A stretch of 64,000 nt of DNA, taken from Collybiopsis luxurians FD-317 M1 (taxonomy: Eukaryota > Basidiomycota > Agaricomycetes > Agaricales > Omphalotaceae). Of this stretch, positions 10,020 to 21,420 are shown piece after piece. How positions within the stretch are numbered: the first letter of the stretch is position 1; every line of letters starts with the position of its first letter. A program made the position numbers and the translations under genes. Below the pieces are notes generated by a model. It saw only the letters and a list, made by a program, of their open reading frames with translations. It did not search any database and was not told the origin of the DNA. The stretch spans positions 543,996-607,995 of the forward strand of contig KN834769.1 of assembly GCA_000827265.1 (NCBI GenBank). Direction: 5' to 3'.

Positions 10020-11005
10020 AGCAGAGGAGTCATAATGAAATAAATGGAGTTTTGCCGGGGAGGGAAGAACTAGTGACTCACCACTCAATCTAACTGTTTC
10101 CCCATTAACATAAGCGCATTCCAGAATCCACTTCACCGTCTCCGCAAACTCGACAGGCTGGCCGAATCGCCTGGGGTAAGTAAGGGCATCTTCGAGACTC
10201 TTGCGAGCTCTCGGGGGTAGTTTGTCGGTCATGCTGCTGATGAACATGTTGGGCGCTATTGCCATGACACGAATAGAGTGTCGGGCTAAGTCACGGGCGA
10301 GAGGCATGGCCATGGAACGTAAAGCGCCTTTCGAGGCTGAATATGCTACCTGTCCTACGGCATATGATCAAATGGAATGAGGGGGTCTAATGTGACGGCA
10401 TTTACCTGGTTGAGCCTCATACTAAATAGCTCGCTGGTTAGAAACGGGGACCACAACTTAGGGATACAAAGAGTCCAGACTTACGGCAGCCGAGCTTGAT
10501 ACAAGAATAATCACACCTCGTTCTCCGTCCGCATTATCTTCAGGCTCACTGCGAACCATATGTTTGAGTGCAATACGTGTAAGATTGAACGTCCCAGTGA
10601 GATTCACAGCGAGAACAAACTCCCACAGATCCAAAGAGTGCGGTTCGTTCTGAGCATCAATGATTTTCGATCCAGCAGCAACACCTGCAGAATTGACGAC
10701 ACCACGAAGTACAGCGCCTGTTTGTTTCGTCCAGTTGACAGTTTCTTCGACCGCTTTCTCGATTTGGCTGACGACAGTAATATCTGTTTCGTAGAATTTG
10801 ACCTGAGAGCTGATTAGCTCTGAAGGAGGAGGTGCACGGTCAAGAATGGAGACATAGGCTTTCGCCTGGACCAGCATTTGGACTGTCGCTAAACCAAGAC
10901 CGGATGAACTAAAGTAGACAGATGGTTATATGAATTACTCCTTGCAGTTTTTGCTGAATAAACGCACCCACCAGACACGATGAACGTTCTATTCTCTAGT
11001 TTCAT
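10020..11005 (-). CDS. Short-chain dehydrogenase, HSD17B10-like (second copy)
   Basis: First exon reads MKLENRTFIVSGG. Then [19 protein letters not shown] and LDRAPPP (nucleotide-binding part), NSAGVA, VNLTGTFNLTR, ILVSSSAAVS, QVAYSASKGA with the YxxxK pair, and CAYVNGETVRLSG near the end. All landmarks of a functional SDR are present, with introns between them. The last exon is uncertain: after VRLSG a GTGAGT donor appears, and I cannot place a short conventional end, so the left limit is approximate. The promoter and first exon of this gene have been copied to several places downstream (about 25.0, 38.1 and 63.0 kb). Confidence 0.75.
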
Positions 11006-11101
11006 ACTGTGTTAATACGAGAAGCTCTGATATACGAGGGTGGTGGTTGAGATTCAAGTGAATAGCTGAAGCGGCAAGGCGTCCCGCATTATCCGCAAAT
11101 T

Positions 11102-11125
11102 CACGTGCCACGCGTTGTCACGGCG
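11102..11125. promoter_or_regulatory. Conserved CACGTG-containing promoter block (founder copy)
   Basis: CACGTGCCACGCGTTGTCAC about 100 bases upstream of the dehydrogenase start at 11005. The same block recurs at 25139, 38210, 55704 and 63129, each beside a dehydrogenase-type or App1-type gene end. CACGTG is the core bound by many fungal bHLH factors; the extended 20-base match is beyond what that core explains. Confidence 0.45.
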
Positions 11126-11339
11126 TGCGCCGCCGTTCAAGACGCGACTTTTCGAATGTTCATTCAGCATTTGTGGTTCAATTGAGAATCCCTACCAGAA
11201 TCACAGTCGACTTGCTAGCTTCTGTTCTGTAACTCTTCGGTCTAACAAGACACTTTTCTCCAGTGTTTGCCTTAAGACCTTATTTTCTTAATTACTCAAT
11301 AATCATTAACAAGGATTAACTTCAACGCCTAGGCTAATT

Positions 11340-14300
11340 GGCTTAATTAAGAGTCTTAATTAATATGTGACTTCTCAAATGAAATTTTTTTGGCTGCCAC
11401 AGCCACACTACTCACTAAGAATGCAGGGGGGCTTTTACTGAGGCACTTTTGGGGGGAGTTCAGTGGGAGAATGATGGTGATGTGACTTAACATTGTACTC
11501 ACTGCCAGACCGAGTGGAACAACGCATTGTTTCTGGAGCTCTTGGCGTAAGAGGAGGGGAGAAGGGAAAAAATATTGGAGGACAGTGTGTAATGATGAGA
11601 TGGCTGGGGCCCGGCTCAAATGCCCCGGCTACGGCTCAGATAGCCACGGCCAGTGCTTATAAAATTTCTCAGATGGGCTCTACTAGACAGCCAGGGGCTG
11701 GCTAAAGCTCAAGCCCCGGCTCAACACAGATCAAAAATTGTAGATCAATATTAGTTACAACTTGGCCACATCCTCCTGCTTGTTATTTTTGCTGTCAACT
11801 GTAATCCAATCTGAGCTACCCCCGACCAGTTAGATCTATCATATTCAGTTGCCAATCTCTCCTGATAATCTTCAGTTTCCAATGCAAACTTGTCAATGGC
11901 AGAAATTTCCTCCTGAAATAATAAGTCCTTCTGAAATAAGCACCTCAGAAACCGAAGAGCTTTGACAATATCACCCTTGAGATGGTAATGGGCCCAATTC
12001 AAGCCCAGGCATGTAATTAATGAAAATTGATGATTTCACTTTTGTATTACACACAATAGCTGCAGTAATTCCAATCTGACAGCTAAAGCCTATGATTACA
12101 CTTGGCAGTGGTAACTTTTAATGAAAACAGTGATACTTGAGAAAGGGTACCCATTTTGTGGAAAGGTATACCATTACCATCCAGTACAGGATGCTTGGGG
12201 GACATTGCCCTAGTATTTGTCTGTGCTGGGAGACCCATCTGATTACAGTGATGGTCTCTCATAAAGCAAGTGTACTGTACCATTTTGACCACTTTGTAAG
12301 GGGGTGCAAGCATGACCACCTTATACAAAAAAATATTTTCATAAGTGCCCTGGGGACAAGGGACTTTACAAAAATTTGGCATGGTTTCAGCAAAAAAATA
12401 TTGTTAAGCACCCATAGGTGCTGCCGAAATTTGATTTTTTTTTGTAAGAAATAGTGAAAATGCATGACAGTGCATGACAGTGCATAACAATTCGGTCCGT
12501 AAGGCACTGCTGTGACCCATTGATAAGCTGATTTTTTGGCTACAGTTCAAATCTAAACAAAACACTTGATCCTGTGTTTCATATGTTCAATTATGTGGTA
12601 TATTGAGGACTGTAGTGAGCCCAAAGCTGTCAGTCAAATCTGGAGAGACCTATTGTACCAATATGGGTCACTTCACAACAGTACATGTTTAAGGTACCTT
12701 GTGATGCACCTATACTATAAGTCCTGAGTGGCTTGTGAGGAAGTGTCGGCAACTGATGGATCACAGTTGACAAAGCTTACTAAAATCTCTCAAACACAAT
12801 ATGGCCTAGGTTGTCAAAGGACTTCTATTCATAGGGGATAAACAAAAAGCTCATGCTACATTATGATGACTGGGTAACAAAGTATGTCAACAAAGGGAAT
12901 GTGTTCAATGAAGTCTTGATTAACAAGGCCTTGTTGACTCAGTCTGCTTCTATGGCATTGATAGGATAAGGATGAATGATCACATAGAAGTCATAGTTGG
13001 CTTCGCTGACTTTGTTCTGTGACACGACACATGGGTGATATTGTTGAGGCAAAACTCAATGACTGAAAGTCTGGACTGTCTTGGCAGTACTAATAATAGT
13101 TGTTGAGGCATGGTACAGGTGTAAAGAGATCTACCAGCCAGGAAACATGAATATTGTTATTGGCTGAAGGGTTAGAGATAATTACTTGGCTCGCTGGGCT
13201 CCTGATAAAAACTGGACATGACTTGAGTCAACAAGAAATTGCAGAAGCCTGATAGGCCAACAGAGGACTGGGGAACAGGCAGAAGCAGAATGAACCTTTA
13301 GCCTCTGGCTTAATGATACTTCAGTGAACCAAAAATGGTAACTTGCCAAAACCAAAAGAAAGTTCTATGAGATTTGTTCAAACAAATCCATAGAAATAGA
13401 AATACTTCAGGATGTATGCATATTAATAATTTTTAGGAAAGCTAGGGTACCATACAGTATAAAAGGTGTAATAGTAGATAGCATGAATCTCAGTTTTGGA
13501 TACAAGCCTATCTCAATTTGCTAGAGTGGCAAGATTATCAACAGGGTTAAAGCGTCTTAGCTGTTAATAGCTATAATCACTCATGTTGACCACTGGACTC
13601 AGTTGAATAGGAATTTTTGTTTGAAACTCCTGGAAACTAGACTGCAAAGTTGTTGACATATCTTGAGGAGAGGGACTGGATATAGAGTGAACCTCATATG
13701 GACCTCACCTCCCCAGCATATACTGCCCAGGCTCTAGTCTACAAAGACATAGGTTGAACAGTCAGTGACTTGTTTAAGCTTCAGTGAAGACAGTCTGAAT
13801 ACACTAAGCCCACTTGAAACAAAGTAGAGTGTGTAAAAGCCTGCAAGGTGACCTGTGGATTGCACCATATAAGCATTGTTGGTGGTTCTTGCTCAATGAA
13901 GGGACCAAAGTGACCTGCAGATTGCACCATATAAACTTCCTTATTCCAAGTGACCTTAGGAATGCATCTAATAAGCTTGAAGACAAGTGAACTCTGGTAT
14001 AGCTGGCTAAGCTTGTCATGTTCAGTTGCTTTGACAACACTGACTGAGTAAGGCTGGTAGTCAAATTTGTTGACCTTTACACCCTCCCACTTCCATTTCT
14101 TCTGTATTCATTGTGTTCAGCGATGTTGACCAATGAAGTCTACATAACCCTTTTCTTTCTCTTTGACTGTGTTCCACTATTTGATTATATGCAAGGGAAC
14201 CTTTGACAACCTCCTTACTTGCATACTATACCTTCCAGTCTGATCTGATTGGGTTAAAAGTGGATTCTTTGCAAGTTCATTACTAGCTCAGATCACACTT

Positions 14301-15570
14301 ATTACTGTGACTTACAAAGTGGTTGAAATGGTACAGTATTGTTTGGAACCACCTAGTAGTATGAATCTTTCAACTATTAAGGTTTACTATTGATACCATT
14401 CTAAGTGGCCAGTGGCCTGGACTACCCAATGATTTTGATGCCAAGAAAGAGATGGCTACAGCCTCACAGAACCTAACTAAAGATGAGCCAATTAGAGATA
14501 CTGAACCTTGGAATGAATTAAGGTTATAGATCCTTTTGATTTAAGGGACAACATTCAGTTGCAATGAGCAACCACTTATGGATAACACACATGAGCACCA
14601 GAATGAAGGATACTTCTTCTTAAAGAGACACCATTAGATAGATACTTAAAATGAATGTAGGAATGATTACACTTCAGAAGCAGAAGTGGGTTATTGCTCA
14701 ACCCATCTGCACAGAATCAAACAAATCTGGCTCAAGTCATTTAGACTTAAAGATGAAAGGATTACCATTTATGAATTATTGAGAACCTTTGGGTAATGAT
14801 TCAGAGACAAACTCTGAAATGTTTACCACCTATAAGAGAGACTTGAATTCAAAAGTGAAATATTTGAGAATGATTTTGTATTAAACAGTAGATATTATTT
14901 TTGAGTAGTATAAATACAGTTGCTAGTCTACTGTTTAATCAAGTAACCTTTGGACTGCAATGGCCTTTGCATGAAGTTTTTGATTATTATTTTTCCCAGA
15001 ATGTGGTTGTATACCTGCCATGATTAGCAGTTGAGTTACTCCTCCATTTGGAAAAGTTCTATTACCCTACAAATCTTAAACCCCTATTATTTTAGTTGAG
15101 ACATTGAAAGTTGATAAATAGTTCCTTGTTGCAGAACAACTTGGAATATTTGAAAAATGCAGATCATTACCTCTTCAATAGTTGAAGTTTTGATAGACAA
15201 AGATCAATCAGGCAGACAGATTTGTTCTGGTATTGTGGAACCTTTGACAACACACTCCTTGCACCCTTAACCACAAACAACCCCATTGATGGTTCATGAT
15301 GGTGATACCTGCAGCTGGAAATGCTCACTCACTGGAGACAGAGGATGCCATAACTGCAAGAAAGTCTCAAGCAAGAGATGCCCAGAATGGAAGACATTGA
15401 GCATTCATCTATGTATATTTGTTAACACTGAATTTGGACAAAAAAAAGGAATGATGCCAATGTACACCCCACTACTGATAGTGTAGTGTCAGCAAAGTAC
15501 CACATTTGGTGTTACTTGGAAAGAAAGGCATAAATAGAAGGAAGGCTTAGAATGATAATGCTGTAAGAGC
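11340..15570. repeat. AT-rich decayed repeat region without a supportable gene
   Basis: No conserved frame longer than about 100 residues. Bases about 14060-14300 recur in altered form at about 28400-28620 (shared phrases such as AAGGGAACCTTTGA and CCTCCTTACTT), which marks dispersed repeat debris. At about 11600-11720 a short run of CCCGGCTCA-type motifs resembles the cores of the miniature elements described below. I see no tRNA or other structural RNA. Confidence 0.5.
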
Positions 15571-15578
15571 AGTGTAGT

Positions 15579-15904
15579 TAGTGTTGGGGAGGGTCAGGTC
15601 ACTGGCCCATGACCCAACCCAACCCAGCTTGGGTGAGGGTTGGGCTGGGCTGGGTCAAGGGTCTGGGCCAGGATTTTGCTACATCTACTGATTGGATGTG
15701 TATCTTATAAGAAATGTGCATGTTATTTATGGTGATTTTGAGTGTCTTACCCTCTTCCATCAGGCTCATTACAAGGTCAATCCAGGTTTTGACCATGACC
15801 CAGCCCAACTCAGGCTGACCTGGCCCTCAGACTTTGGTCAGGGTCAGGAAAATTCTGGCCCTGACCCAGCTCAACCTGGCTCAACCCGACCCTCCCCAAC
15901 ACTA
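15579..15904. mobile_element. hAT-type miniature inverted-repeat element with GGGTTGGGCTGG-rich arms
   Basis: Ends are TAGTGTTGGGGAGGGTC and its inverted copy (…CCTCCCCAACACTA). The element is flanked by a perfect 8-base direct repeat AGTGTAGT at 15571-15578 and 15905-15912. An 8-base target duplication and a TAGTGTTG end fit the hAT superfamily. The interior consists of degenerate GGGTTGGGCTGG-like repeats in opposite orientation on the two arms. No coding capacity. Confidence 0.8.
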
Positions 15905-15919
15905 AGTGTAGTAGTTGGG

Positions 15920-17330
15920 ATGTTTAGAGCAGTACCTTTTACTGTGGATAAACATCTTCTGCAAGATAAAGGATTTGTCTGGCATGTGGAGCTGATCAGA
16001 AATCTTATCATCCTTGCTTGGTTGTTTCCAGTCTGACGCATCAGATTACAGATGTGCAAGATTTAAGTTATTTTATACTTATGAGTGGTAGATAGATTGA
16101 CACACTCCAGCTACATTCTCTCAAAAATGTTATAACTTCTGCCCCGACTTGCTATCAGATACAGTAGAGAGTTCTAAAATGTTCAGTAGTGCTGGAAGTG
16201 GCAGTTGTGCTGTACAGGAACCATAGAAATTGTACATGTACACTGCGCCAGATGCATTGAAATTAAACAGACAGAAAACAGCCAGAGATCTAACCAGCAC
16301 ATGCTATCTACACTTATCTGTATTAATGGGATAATCTCCACCTTAAACCCCTTCACCTTCTCAGATATGAGAACCAATCTCCTATATTTCTACTTCTCTG
16401 CTCTTCTCTTCTTCTCCTGTTGCATAACAGTCACAGATTATATAGGGAAAAACTATGTCATATTCACCCCATTTGAGAATAAAATATGTCATTGGTGTGA
16501 CAATAACTCCTGACAAGGATGAAACCTACTCTTTATTTCAGATTCATAATGAAACATATTGAATGTTGGCTGCTAAAGTACTGGACTTTCTGAACAGGAC
16601 ATAGAAGGATTCTTTTTGTGGGTTTTGGGTTTATTTTGTTTTAGACTTCTGAGTTTGGATTTGCATGTAGCTTTGTACAATATTTACAACATTATGGTTG
16701 TATGGTCTTTGACTCTTAGTGTAGTATACTGTAAGTACCAGAGTAGTGCACTGTGCAACCCAATTTTTAGCACCCTTCATGTCAGACACTTAAGTTCACC
16801 CACACTTCACCTGGTACTTTGGCCCACTGTTGGAGAGTATTGTAGACTGCTTGCAGGTTGAGCCACCCTCTCCTCTTGCACAGCTTGTTTCTTGGCATTG
16901 CTGTTTTCTATATTGCTTGTCAATTGTTCAAGGTTAGTGTACCAGCCTTGTGATACATCCTATTCTGTGCACCCCATTGATTCAACTCATCATTTGCTGA
17001 TCTGTGTGTCAGCCTTGTTGTTCAACACCTTATCATTCTCTACCCAGACCTAGTAGTCCAATGTCAAGCATAGAGTTATATTTTGTTAGACTATAATAGT
17101 TGAGTGGCTGTGCTCACAGAGACTATATTTACTATCTACCTGTGGAATTTTTAACAATGCACTACACCTTATGCATTATTGGTGCCACTGCTGCTTCACT
17201 GGAAACAGCTACATGGGAACCAATCATATTAGCACATTTTCCAGGGCTTTTTGCTATTAGACCAGGATTCTTGCTTCTTTCTTGTACTTATTCCAGCATG
17301 TATCAGTGGCAGGCTTGAACTGATGAACTG
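15920..17330. repeat. Dispersed repeat, homologous to 40970-41960
   Basis: Shares many stretches in the same order with 40970-41960, for example GTACCTTTTACTG, then GTCAGCCTTGT, and at the end TTTAACAATGCACTA. Contains no convincing gene. Both copies lie on the left side of an array-gene module, so the repeat may belong to the duplicated segment. Confidence 0.55.
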
Positions 17331-17454
17331 AACCTGACCATGCATCATGCACAATAGTGAATGAACTTTCATTCAAAATATTACAGTATGTCTAAACTAT
17401 GATGTCACTGATGCAGTCCTGTGTTTGCATTGCCTTGCTCTTCTGTGCTTTCTT

Positions 17455-20400
17455 TCAATCAGAATTAATTTTTGCAAACCAATTAGCATCGGCAATATGC
17501 CACTCACCTTTGAGCCTGGGATTTCCAGGATGAGAGGAGAAGTTCAAAGGCTTAGAAGAAGCTTCAAGACAATTGCTGGTACTATCAAATGGAGTAGAGG
17601 TGGTGGAACAACCAGGGGAAGTTTGAAGTGGACCATCTAAGGCCTTAGAACTTGCTCTCTATGGGAAGGAGGAATTTGAAAAGAAAATTGCCAATGCAAT
17701 GAGTTGATGGTTAATCTGGAAACACAAGGGGGATGCAGAATTTACCTCCTATGGGAAGAGCAAATTTCCAATGTAGTGAGCTGACATTTATGTTCTGGCA
17801 AGACAGGGAGATACAGAGCTCACCTTCTATGGGAAGGGAAAATTTCCAATGTAGTTAATACTTGATTTCAGGAAAGACAGAAGATACAAAACTCACAGAC
17901 TATGGGAAGGAGAAATTTTGGATGCAGTTTGACATTTAATTTCTGGGAACACAGGGAGATATGGGACTCACCCTCTATAGAAAGGGGAAATTTTGGATAC
18001 AGTGAGTGGCTTTTCAGGAAAACAGGGAGATACAGAACTTACCCTCTGTGGGAAGGGGAAATTTCCAATGCAGTGAGTTAACAACTGATTTCTGAGAACA
18101 CTGAGATAGGGAACTTACTTTCTATTGGGAGAGGAAATTATGAATGTAGTGTTGAAAATTGATTTCTGAAAATACAGGGAGATGTAGAACTCACCCACTA
18201 TGGGAAATTGAAATTTCCAATGCAGTGAGCTGTCATTTCATATCTGATAACACAGGGGGAATCAAGACAGAACTCACCCACTGTGTTGGAAAAATTTAAA
18301 ATGCAGTGAGTTAATATTTGAGATCTGAGAACACAGGGAAGTACAGGACTTGCCTCCTATGGTAAGAAGAAATTTCCAGTACAGTGAGCTGACATTTGAT
18401 TTCTAAGAACATAATATGATATAGAACTCACCCACTGTAAGAAGAAGAATTTGTGAGTGCAGTAAGTCAATATTTAATCTGTGGAAACACAGGGGAATAA
18501 GAACCCACCAACTAGTATAGATAGAAAGGTAGAATTTCCAATGCAGTGAGTTGATCACATTTGATTTCTGGGAACATGGGGGGATACAGAACTCACTGAC
18601 TATTGGAAGGAGAAATTTTCAATGCAGTGAGTTACATTTTATTCAACTTCAAATAGTACAAGAGATGCAGAACTCACTGACTATGAGAAGGGGAAATTTC
18701 CAATGCAGTGAGTTGACATTTGATTTCTGGAAACACAGGGAGGTACAGAACTTACTACCTATGAGAAGGGGAAATTCCCAATGCAGTGAGCTAACATTTG
18801 ATTTCTGAGAACACAGGAAGATATAGAACACACCCTCTGTAGAAAGGGAAAATTTCCAATGCAGTGAGTTGACATTCAATGTCTGAGAATACAGAACTCA
18901 CCCTCTATGGGAAGGGGATATTTACAACACAGTGAGTTGACATTTTCATTTTTAAGAATGCAAGGGAAACAGAACTCACAATCTGTGGGAAAAGGAAATT
19001 TCCAATTCAGTAAATTGACATTTAATTTCTGAGAATACAGGGAGATACAAAACTCACCTCCTATGGGAAGGTGAAATTTCCATTGCAGGGAGTTGATATT
19101 TAATTTGATTTCTGACAACACAGGAGAAGCAGAGCTCACTGACTATAGGAAGGGGAAGTTCCAATGCAGTGAGTTGGCATTTGATTTCTGAGAACATAGG
19201 GAAATCCAGAACTCACAAACTATGGGAATGGGCAATTTCAATGCAGTAAGTTGACACTTGATTTCTGAGAACACAGGTGGATACAGAACTTACACTCTAT
19301 CATGATGGGAAGGGGAAGTTTTGGATGTGGTAAGTTGACATTTGATTTCTGGAGACACAGGGAGGTACAGAGATCACCTTCTGTGGGAAGGGGAAATTTC
19401 CAATGCAGTGAGTTGATATTTAATTTTGGGAATGCACGGAGACACAGAACTCACAATCTATGGAACAGCAAATTTCCAATGTGGCAAGTTGACATTGAAT
19501 CTCTGAGACACTAGGAGATACAGAACTCACCTCCTATGTAGGGGGAGATTTCCAATGTAGTGAGTTGACATTTGATTTCTGATAACCCAGAGGACGCAGA
19601 CTCACTGACTATAGGAAGCAAAAATTTCAATGTGGTAATTTAACATTTGATTTCTGGAAATGCAGGAGATGCAGAACTCACAAACTATGGGAAGGAGAAA
19701 TTCCAAATACAGTAAGTTGATATTTGATTTTTAATAATACATGGGATACAGAACTTACTGACTATAGGAAAGAGGATTTTCCAGTGCAGTGAGTTAACAC
19801 CTGATTTTGGAGAATCCAAGGAGATACAGAACTGACCCACTATGGGAAGGGAAAATTCACAATGCAGTGAGTTGAGATTAGATTTCTGGGAATATAAGGG
19901 GAGATAGAACATACAAACTATGTGAAGAGAAAATTTTCAATGCAGTTAGCTGAAATTGCTTTCCATGATGTGGGCAATGGTATCTTACATTTAACTAAAT
20001 AAAGCAACTTTAGTAAATATATTGGTCAAATGCTACAACTACCTGCTCACCAGCTATTGCAGATGTTATGACAAGCTTGTCTCAGTTCTTCTTTTCATCC
20101 TTATTCAGTGTAGTCCAATTTACCTGTTCTGACTTTATGTGCATTGTTATTACTTGGTTTAAATCATATCTGCCTTCTAACAGAATATCATAGCCATCAT
20201 TAGTTTCCTTCACCTCATCTGTTATGTACACCTACCTCTGTTTCTTACTCTCCATGTTTTACAATATTCTTCTGCTCTTGAATAAAAATCCTGATCCCCC
20301 CATTCCTAACTCTGTTTGTCATTTCCTCTTCCTCGGTTCAAAGATTAGCTTCAGACCTTGTATTGCTCATAATCATCATACAGTAATCCCAACGATTTCA

Positions 20401-21325
20401 GGCCTTGCGTGTCTATTGTCAAATTCCCATTCTGGTCAAAAAGCTTCAGGTTCCTGGAGTGTCCTTTGTTCCCAAAGTAATGACCGTTCCATTGTCCCGG
20501 CCAAACTTCTCTCTGCCCTATGAAAAATGCCTGTCAGTTTGCACATGAGTGTACTACCTCAGTGACAATGGAATGTATTGGTGTCCTACTGAAACTTTAA
20601 GATACTTGACCTTTTTCAGCACGCTTCTATAGTGTCATGAATAGAAAAGATCTACCAGATTTTCTAGCACCACTAGCGGGGGGATTTTCCCATTAAACAT
20701 TTCTAGTAGTGTGTAGACCGCTTTCATTGATACTATCTCAGGGCAATGTGAAAACATGTTAATAAGACAGCCTTACGTGCAGATGACACCACTAAACAGG
20801 GCGATCCGTTGATATGGATTTTCCGAACAGGTTTCATGCTAAATGGAGCCCAACTTAACCCCACAGATAATGACTGACTGATTCATTGAACTCAAAGTAC
20901 CACTTCGCACCTTGTTTTTTTCAGGAAAGCTTCAAATGTATCTCGGTCCTCTTCTCGATCAAACTTGCGAATGATCTCCTCCCTTTCCCCTTCTCTTCCT
21001 GCTTGACAGGAAACCACGATGAAGTAGTCCTCTAGGTCCTGAACAAATAGAAGCAGGGGACCTTTGACATAGTAATCGACCTAGAATCAGTGAATCACTG
21101 GGAAGTTGAGTTAGAGAAAATTCCAAAAACCTACACCTGCTGATGCGTGAGATCAAGGCAAAGACACCACATACAGATATGGTACTCACTTGGACCAAAA
21201 TGAGTAATATGATCTCCGCCAATAGTCGTAATGTTTGGTCTTATCATCTGAAAGTCTTGTGCATATTGAAAGAAGCTATTGCTTGGATCAGATCGAGAAG
21301 TGGTGGTAATGTTTCGTGGATCCAT
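17455..21325 (-). CDS. Single-codon-exon gene A (micro-exon array gene)
   Basis: Not a family I recognise. Exons that join in frame: 21325-21190, a 2-base exon 21136-21135, 21080-20911, 20853-20777, 20720-20656, a 15-base exon 20604-20590, 20530-20357, 20305-20236 and 20176-20124, together 762 bases (254 codons). Then come 31 micro-exons, 30 of 3 bases and one of 6, from 20053 to 17746, and a final exon 17658-17508 that reads on to a TGA at 17457-17455. Every junction has GT or GC and AG. The N terminus starts MDPRNITTTS and contains PNITTIGGDHI; later blocks are WAPFS, GSPCL and EVWPGQW. The tail is Ser/Thr/Pro-rich. The acceptor of a further 3' intron seen in paralogue B (CAG) is CAA here, so the protein probably ends at this TGA. 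Confidence 0.72.
17746..18836 (-). repeat. Gene A micro-exon block 2 (15 exons)
   Basis: Positions and residues: 18834 R, 18756 V, 18678 S, 18597 S, 18509 L, 18432 W, 18354 E, 18278 W, 18195 W, 18119 K, 18043 R, 17972 R, 17897 S, 17824 K, 17746 E. The donor after 18354 is GCAAGT, a tolerated GC donor. The last exon of the gene starts 90 bases on, at 17658, with AGA GCA AGT in the same phase. Confidence 0.75.
18902..20053 (-). repeat. Gene A micro-exon block 1 (16 exons)
   Basis: Left coordinate of each exon on the + strand and the residue it encodes, in transcript order: 20051 L, 19989 LN (6 bases), 19915 F, 19837 W, 19759 S, 19682 F, 19606 S, 19531 E, 19455 I, 19378 K, 19294 S, 19217 F, 19140 S, 19058 E, 18980 I, 18902 R. 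Steps are mostly 75-84 bases. Each exon is preceded by AG (usually CATAG or CTATAG) and followed by GTGAGT, GTAAGT or a close variant. The six exons at 19682-19294 and the next six look like a tandem duplication. Confidence 0.75.
20590..20604 (-). other. 15-base exon of gene A
   Basis: TATCTTAAAGTTTCA (YLKVS), bounded by an AG and a GTAGG. Counterparts in B (YFKVI) and C (YLKIA) have the same length and borders and are phase 0 at both ends. Choosing it removes in-frame stops that longer versions of this exon would bring in. Confidence 0.6.
21135..21136 (-). other. 2-base exon of gene A (also in B and C)
   Basis: Exon 1 ends in phase 1 with A and exon 3 starts in phase 0 with GTC GAT. Only a 2-base exon between them restores the frame: GCAG, GT, GTAGGT on the minus strand, making AGT (Ser). 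The same solution holds in B (34015-34016, GT) and in C (50713-50714, GC, making AGC, again Ser). Confidence 0.65.
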
Positions 21326-21420
21326 AGACTTTAGTGGTGCACAAATCCAGGTGGTTCGTTGAAGGGGACAAAAGAATGGGTTCAAGCCCAAGGGAGCCTA
21401 CATTGCTATTAAGGCGTCAT

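Noticed and set aside
9806..10033. Long C-terminal extension of the dehydrogenase at 10.0-11.0 kb
   Set aside because: The family ends shortly after VRLSGG; a 60-residue tail of unrelated character is unlikely without transcript evidence.
18551..19514. Plus- and minus-strand frames across the repeats as repetitive proteins (for example runs like NSLHWKFPLPI)
   Set aside because: They arise from reading through the intron repeat, are interrupted irregularly, and are in different frames from the conserved upstream and downstream exons.
17640..19960. Treating the ~77-base repeats as a plain minisatellite or satellite array
   Set aside because: Borders are better kept than interiors, the three bases between introns vary while their number does not, and flanking exons join in phase. 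A satellite would not predict this.
17640..19960. CRISPR-like array
   Set aside because: The variable part is only three bases, the repeat is degenerate and ~74 bases long, and the setting is clearly eukaryotic with spliced genes.
20357..20560. An in-frame TGA (ANxQAFF) as evidence that gene A is a pseudogene
   Set aside because: The TGA falls inside an intron ending ACTGACAG that is shared in position with B and C; exon 7 starts after it.
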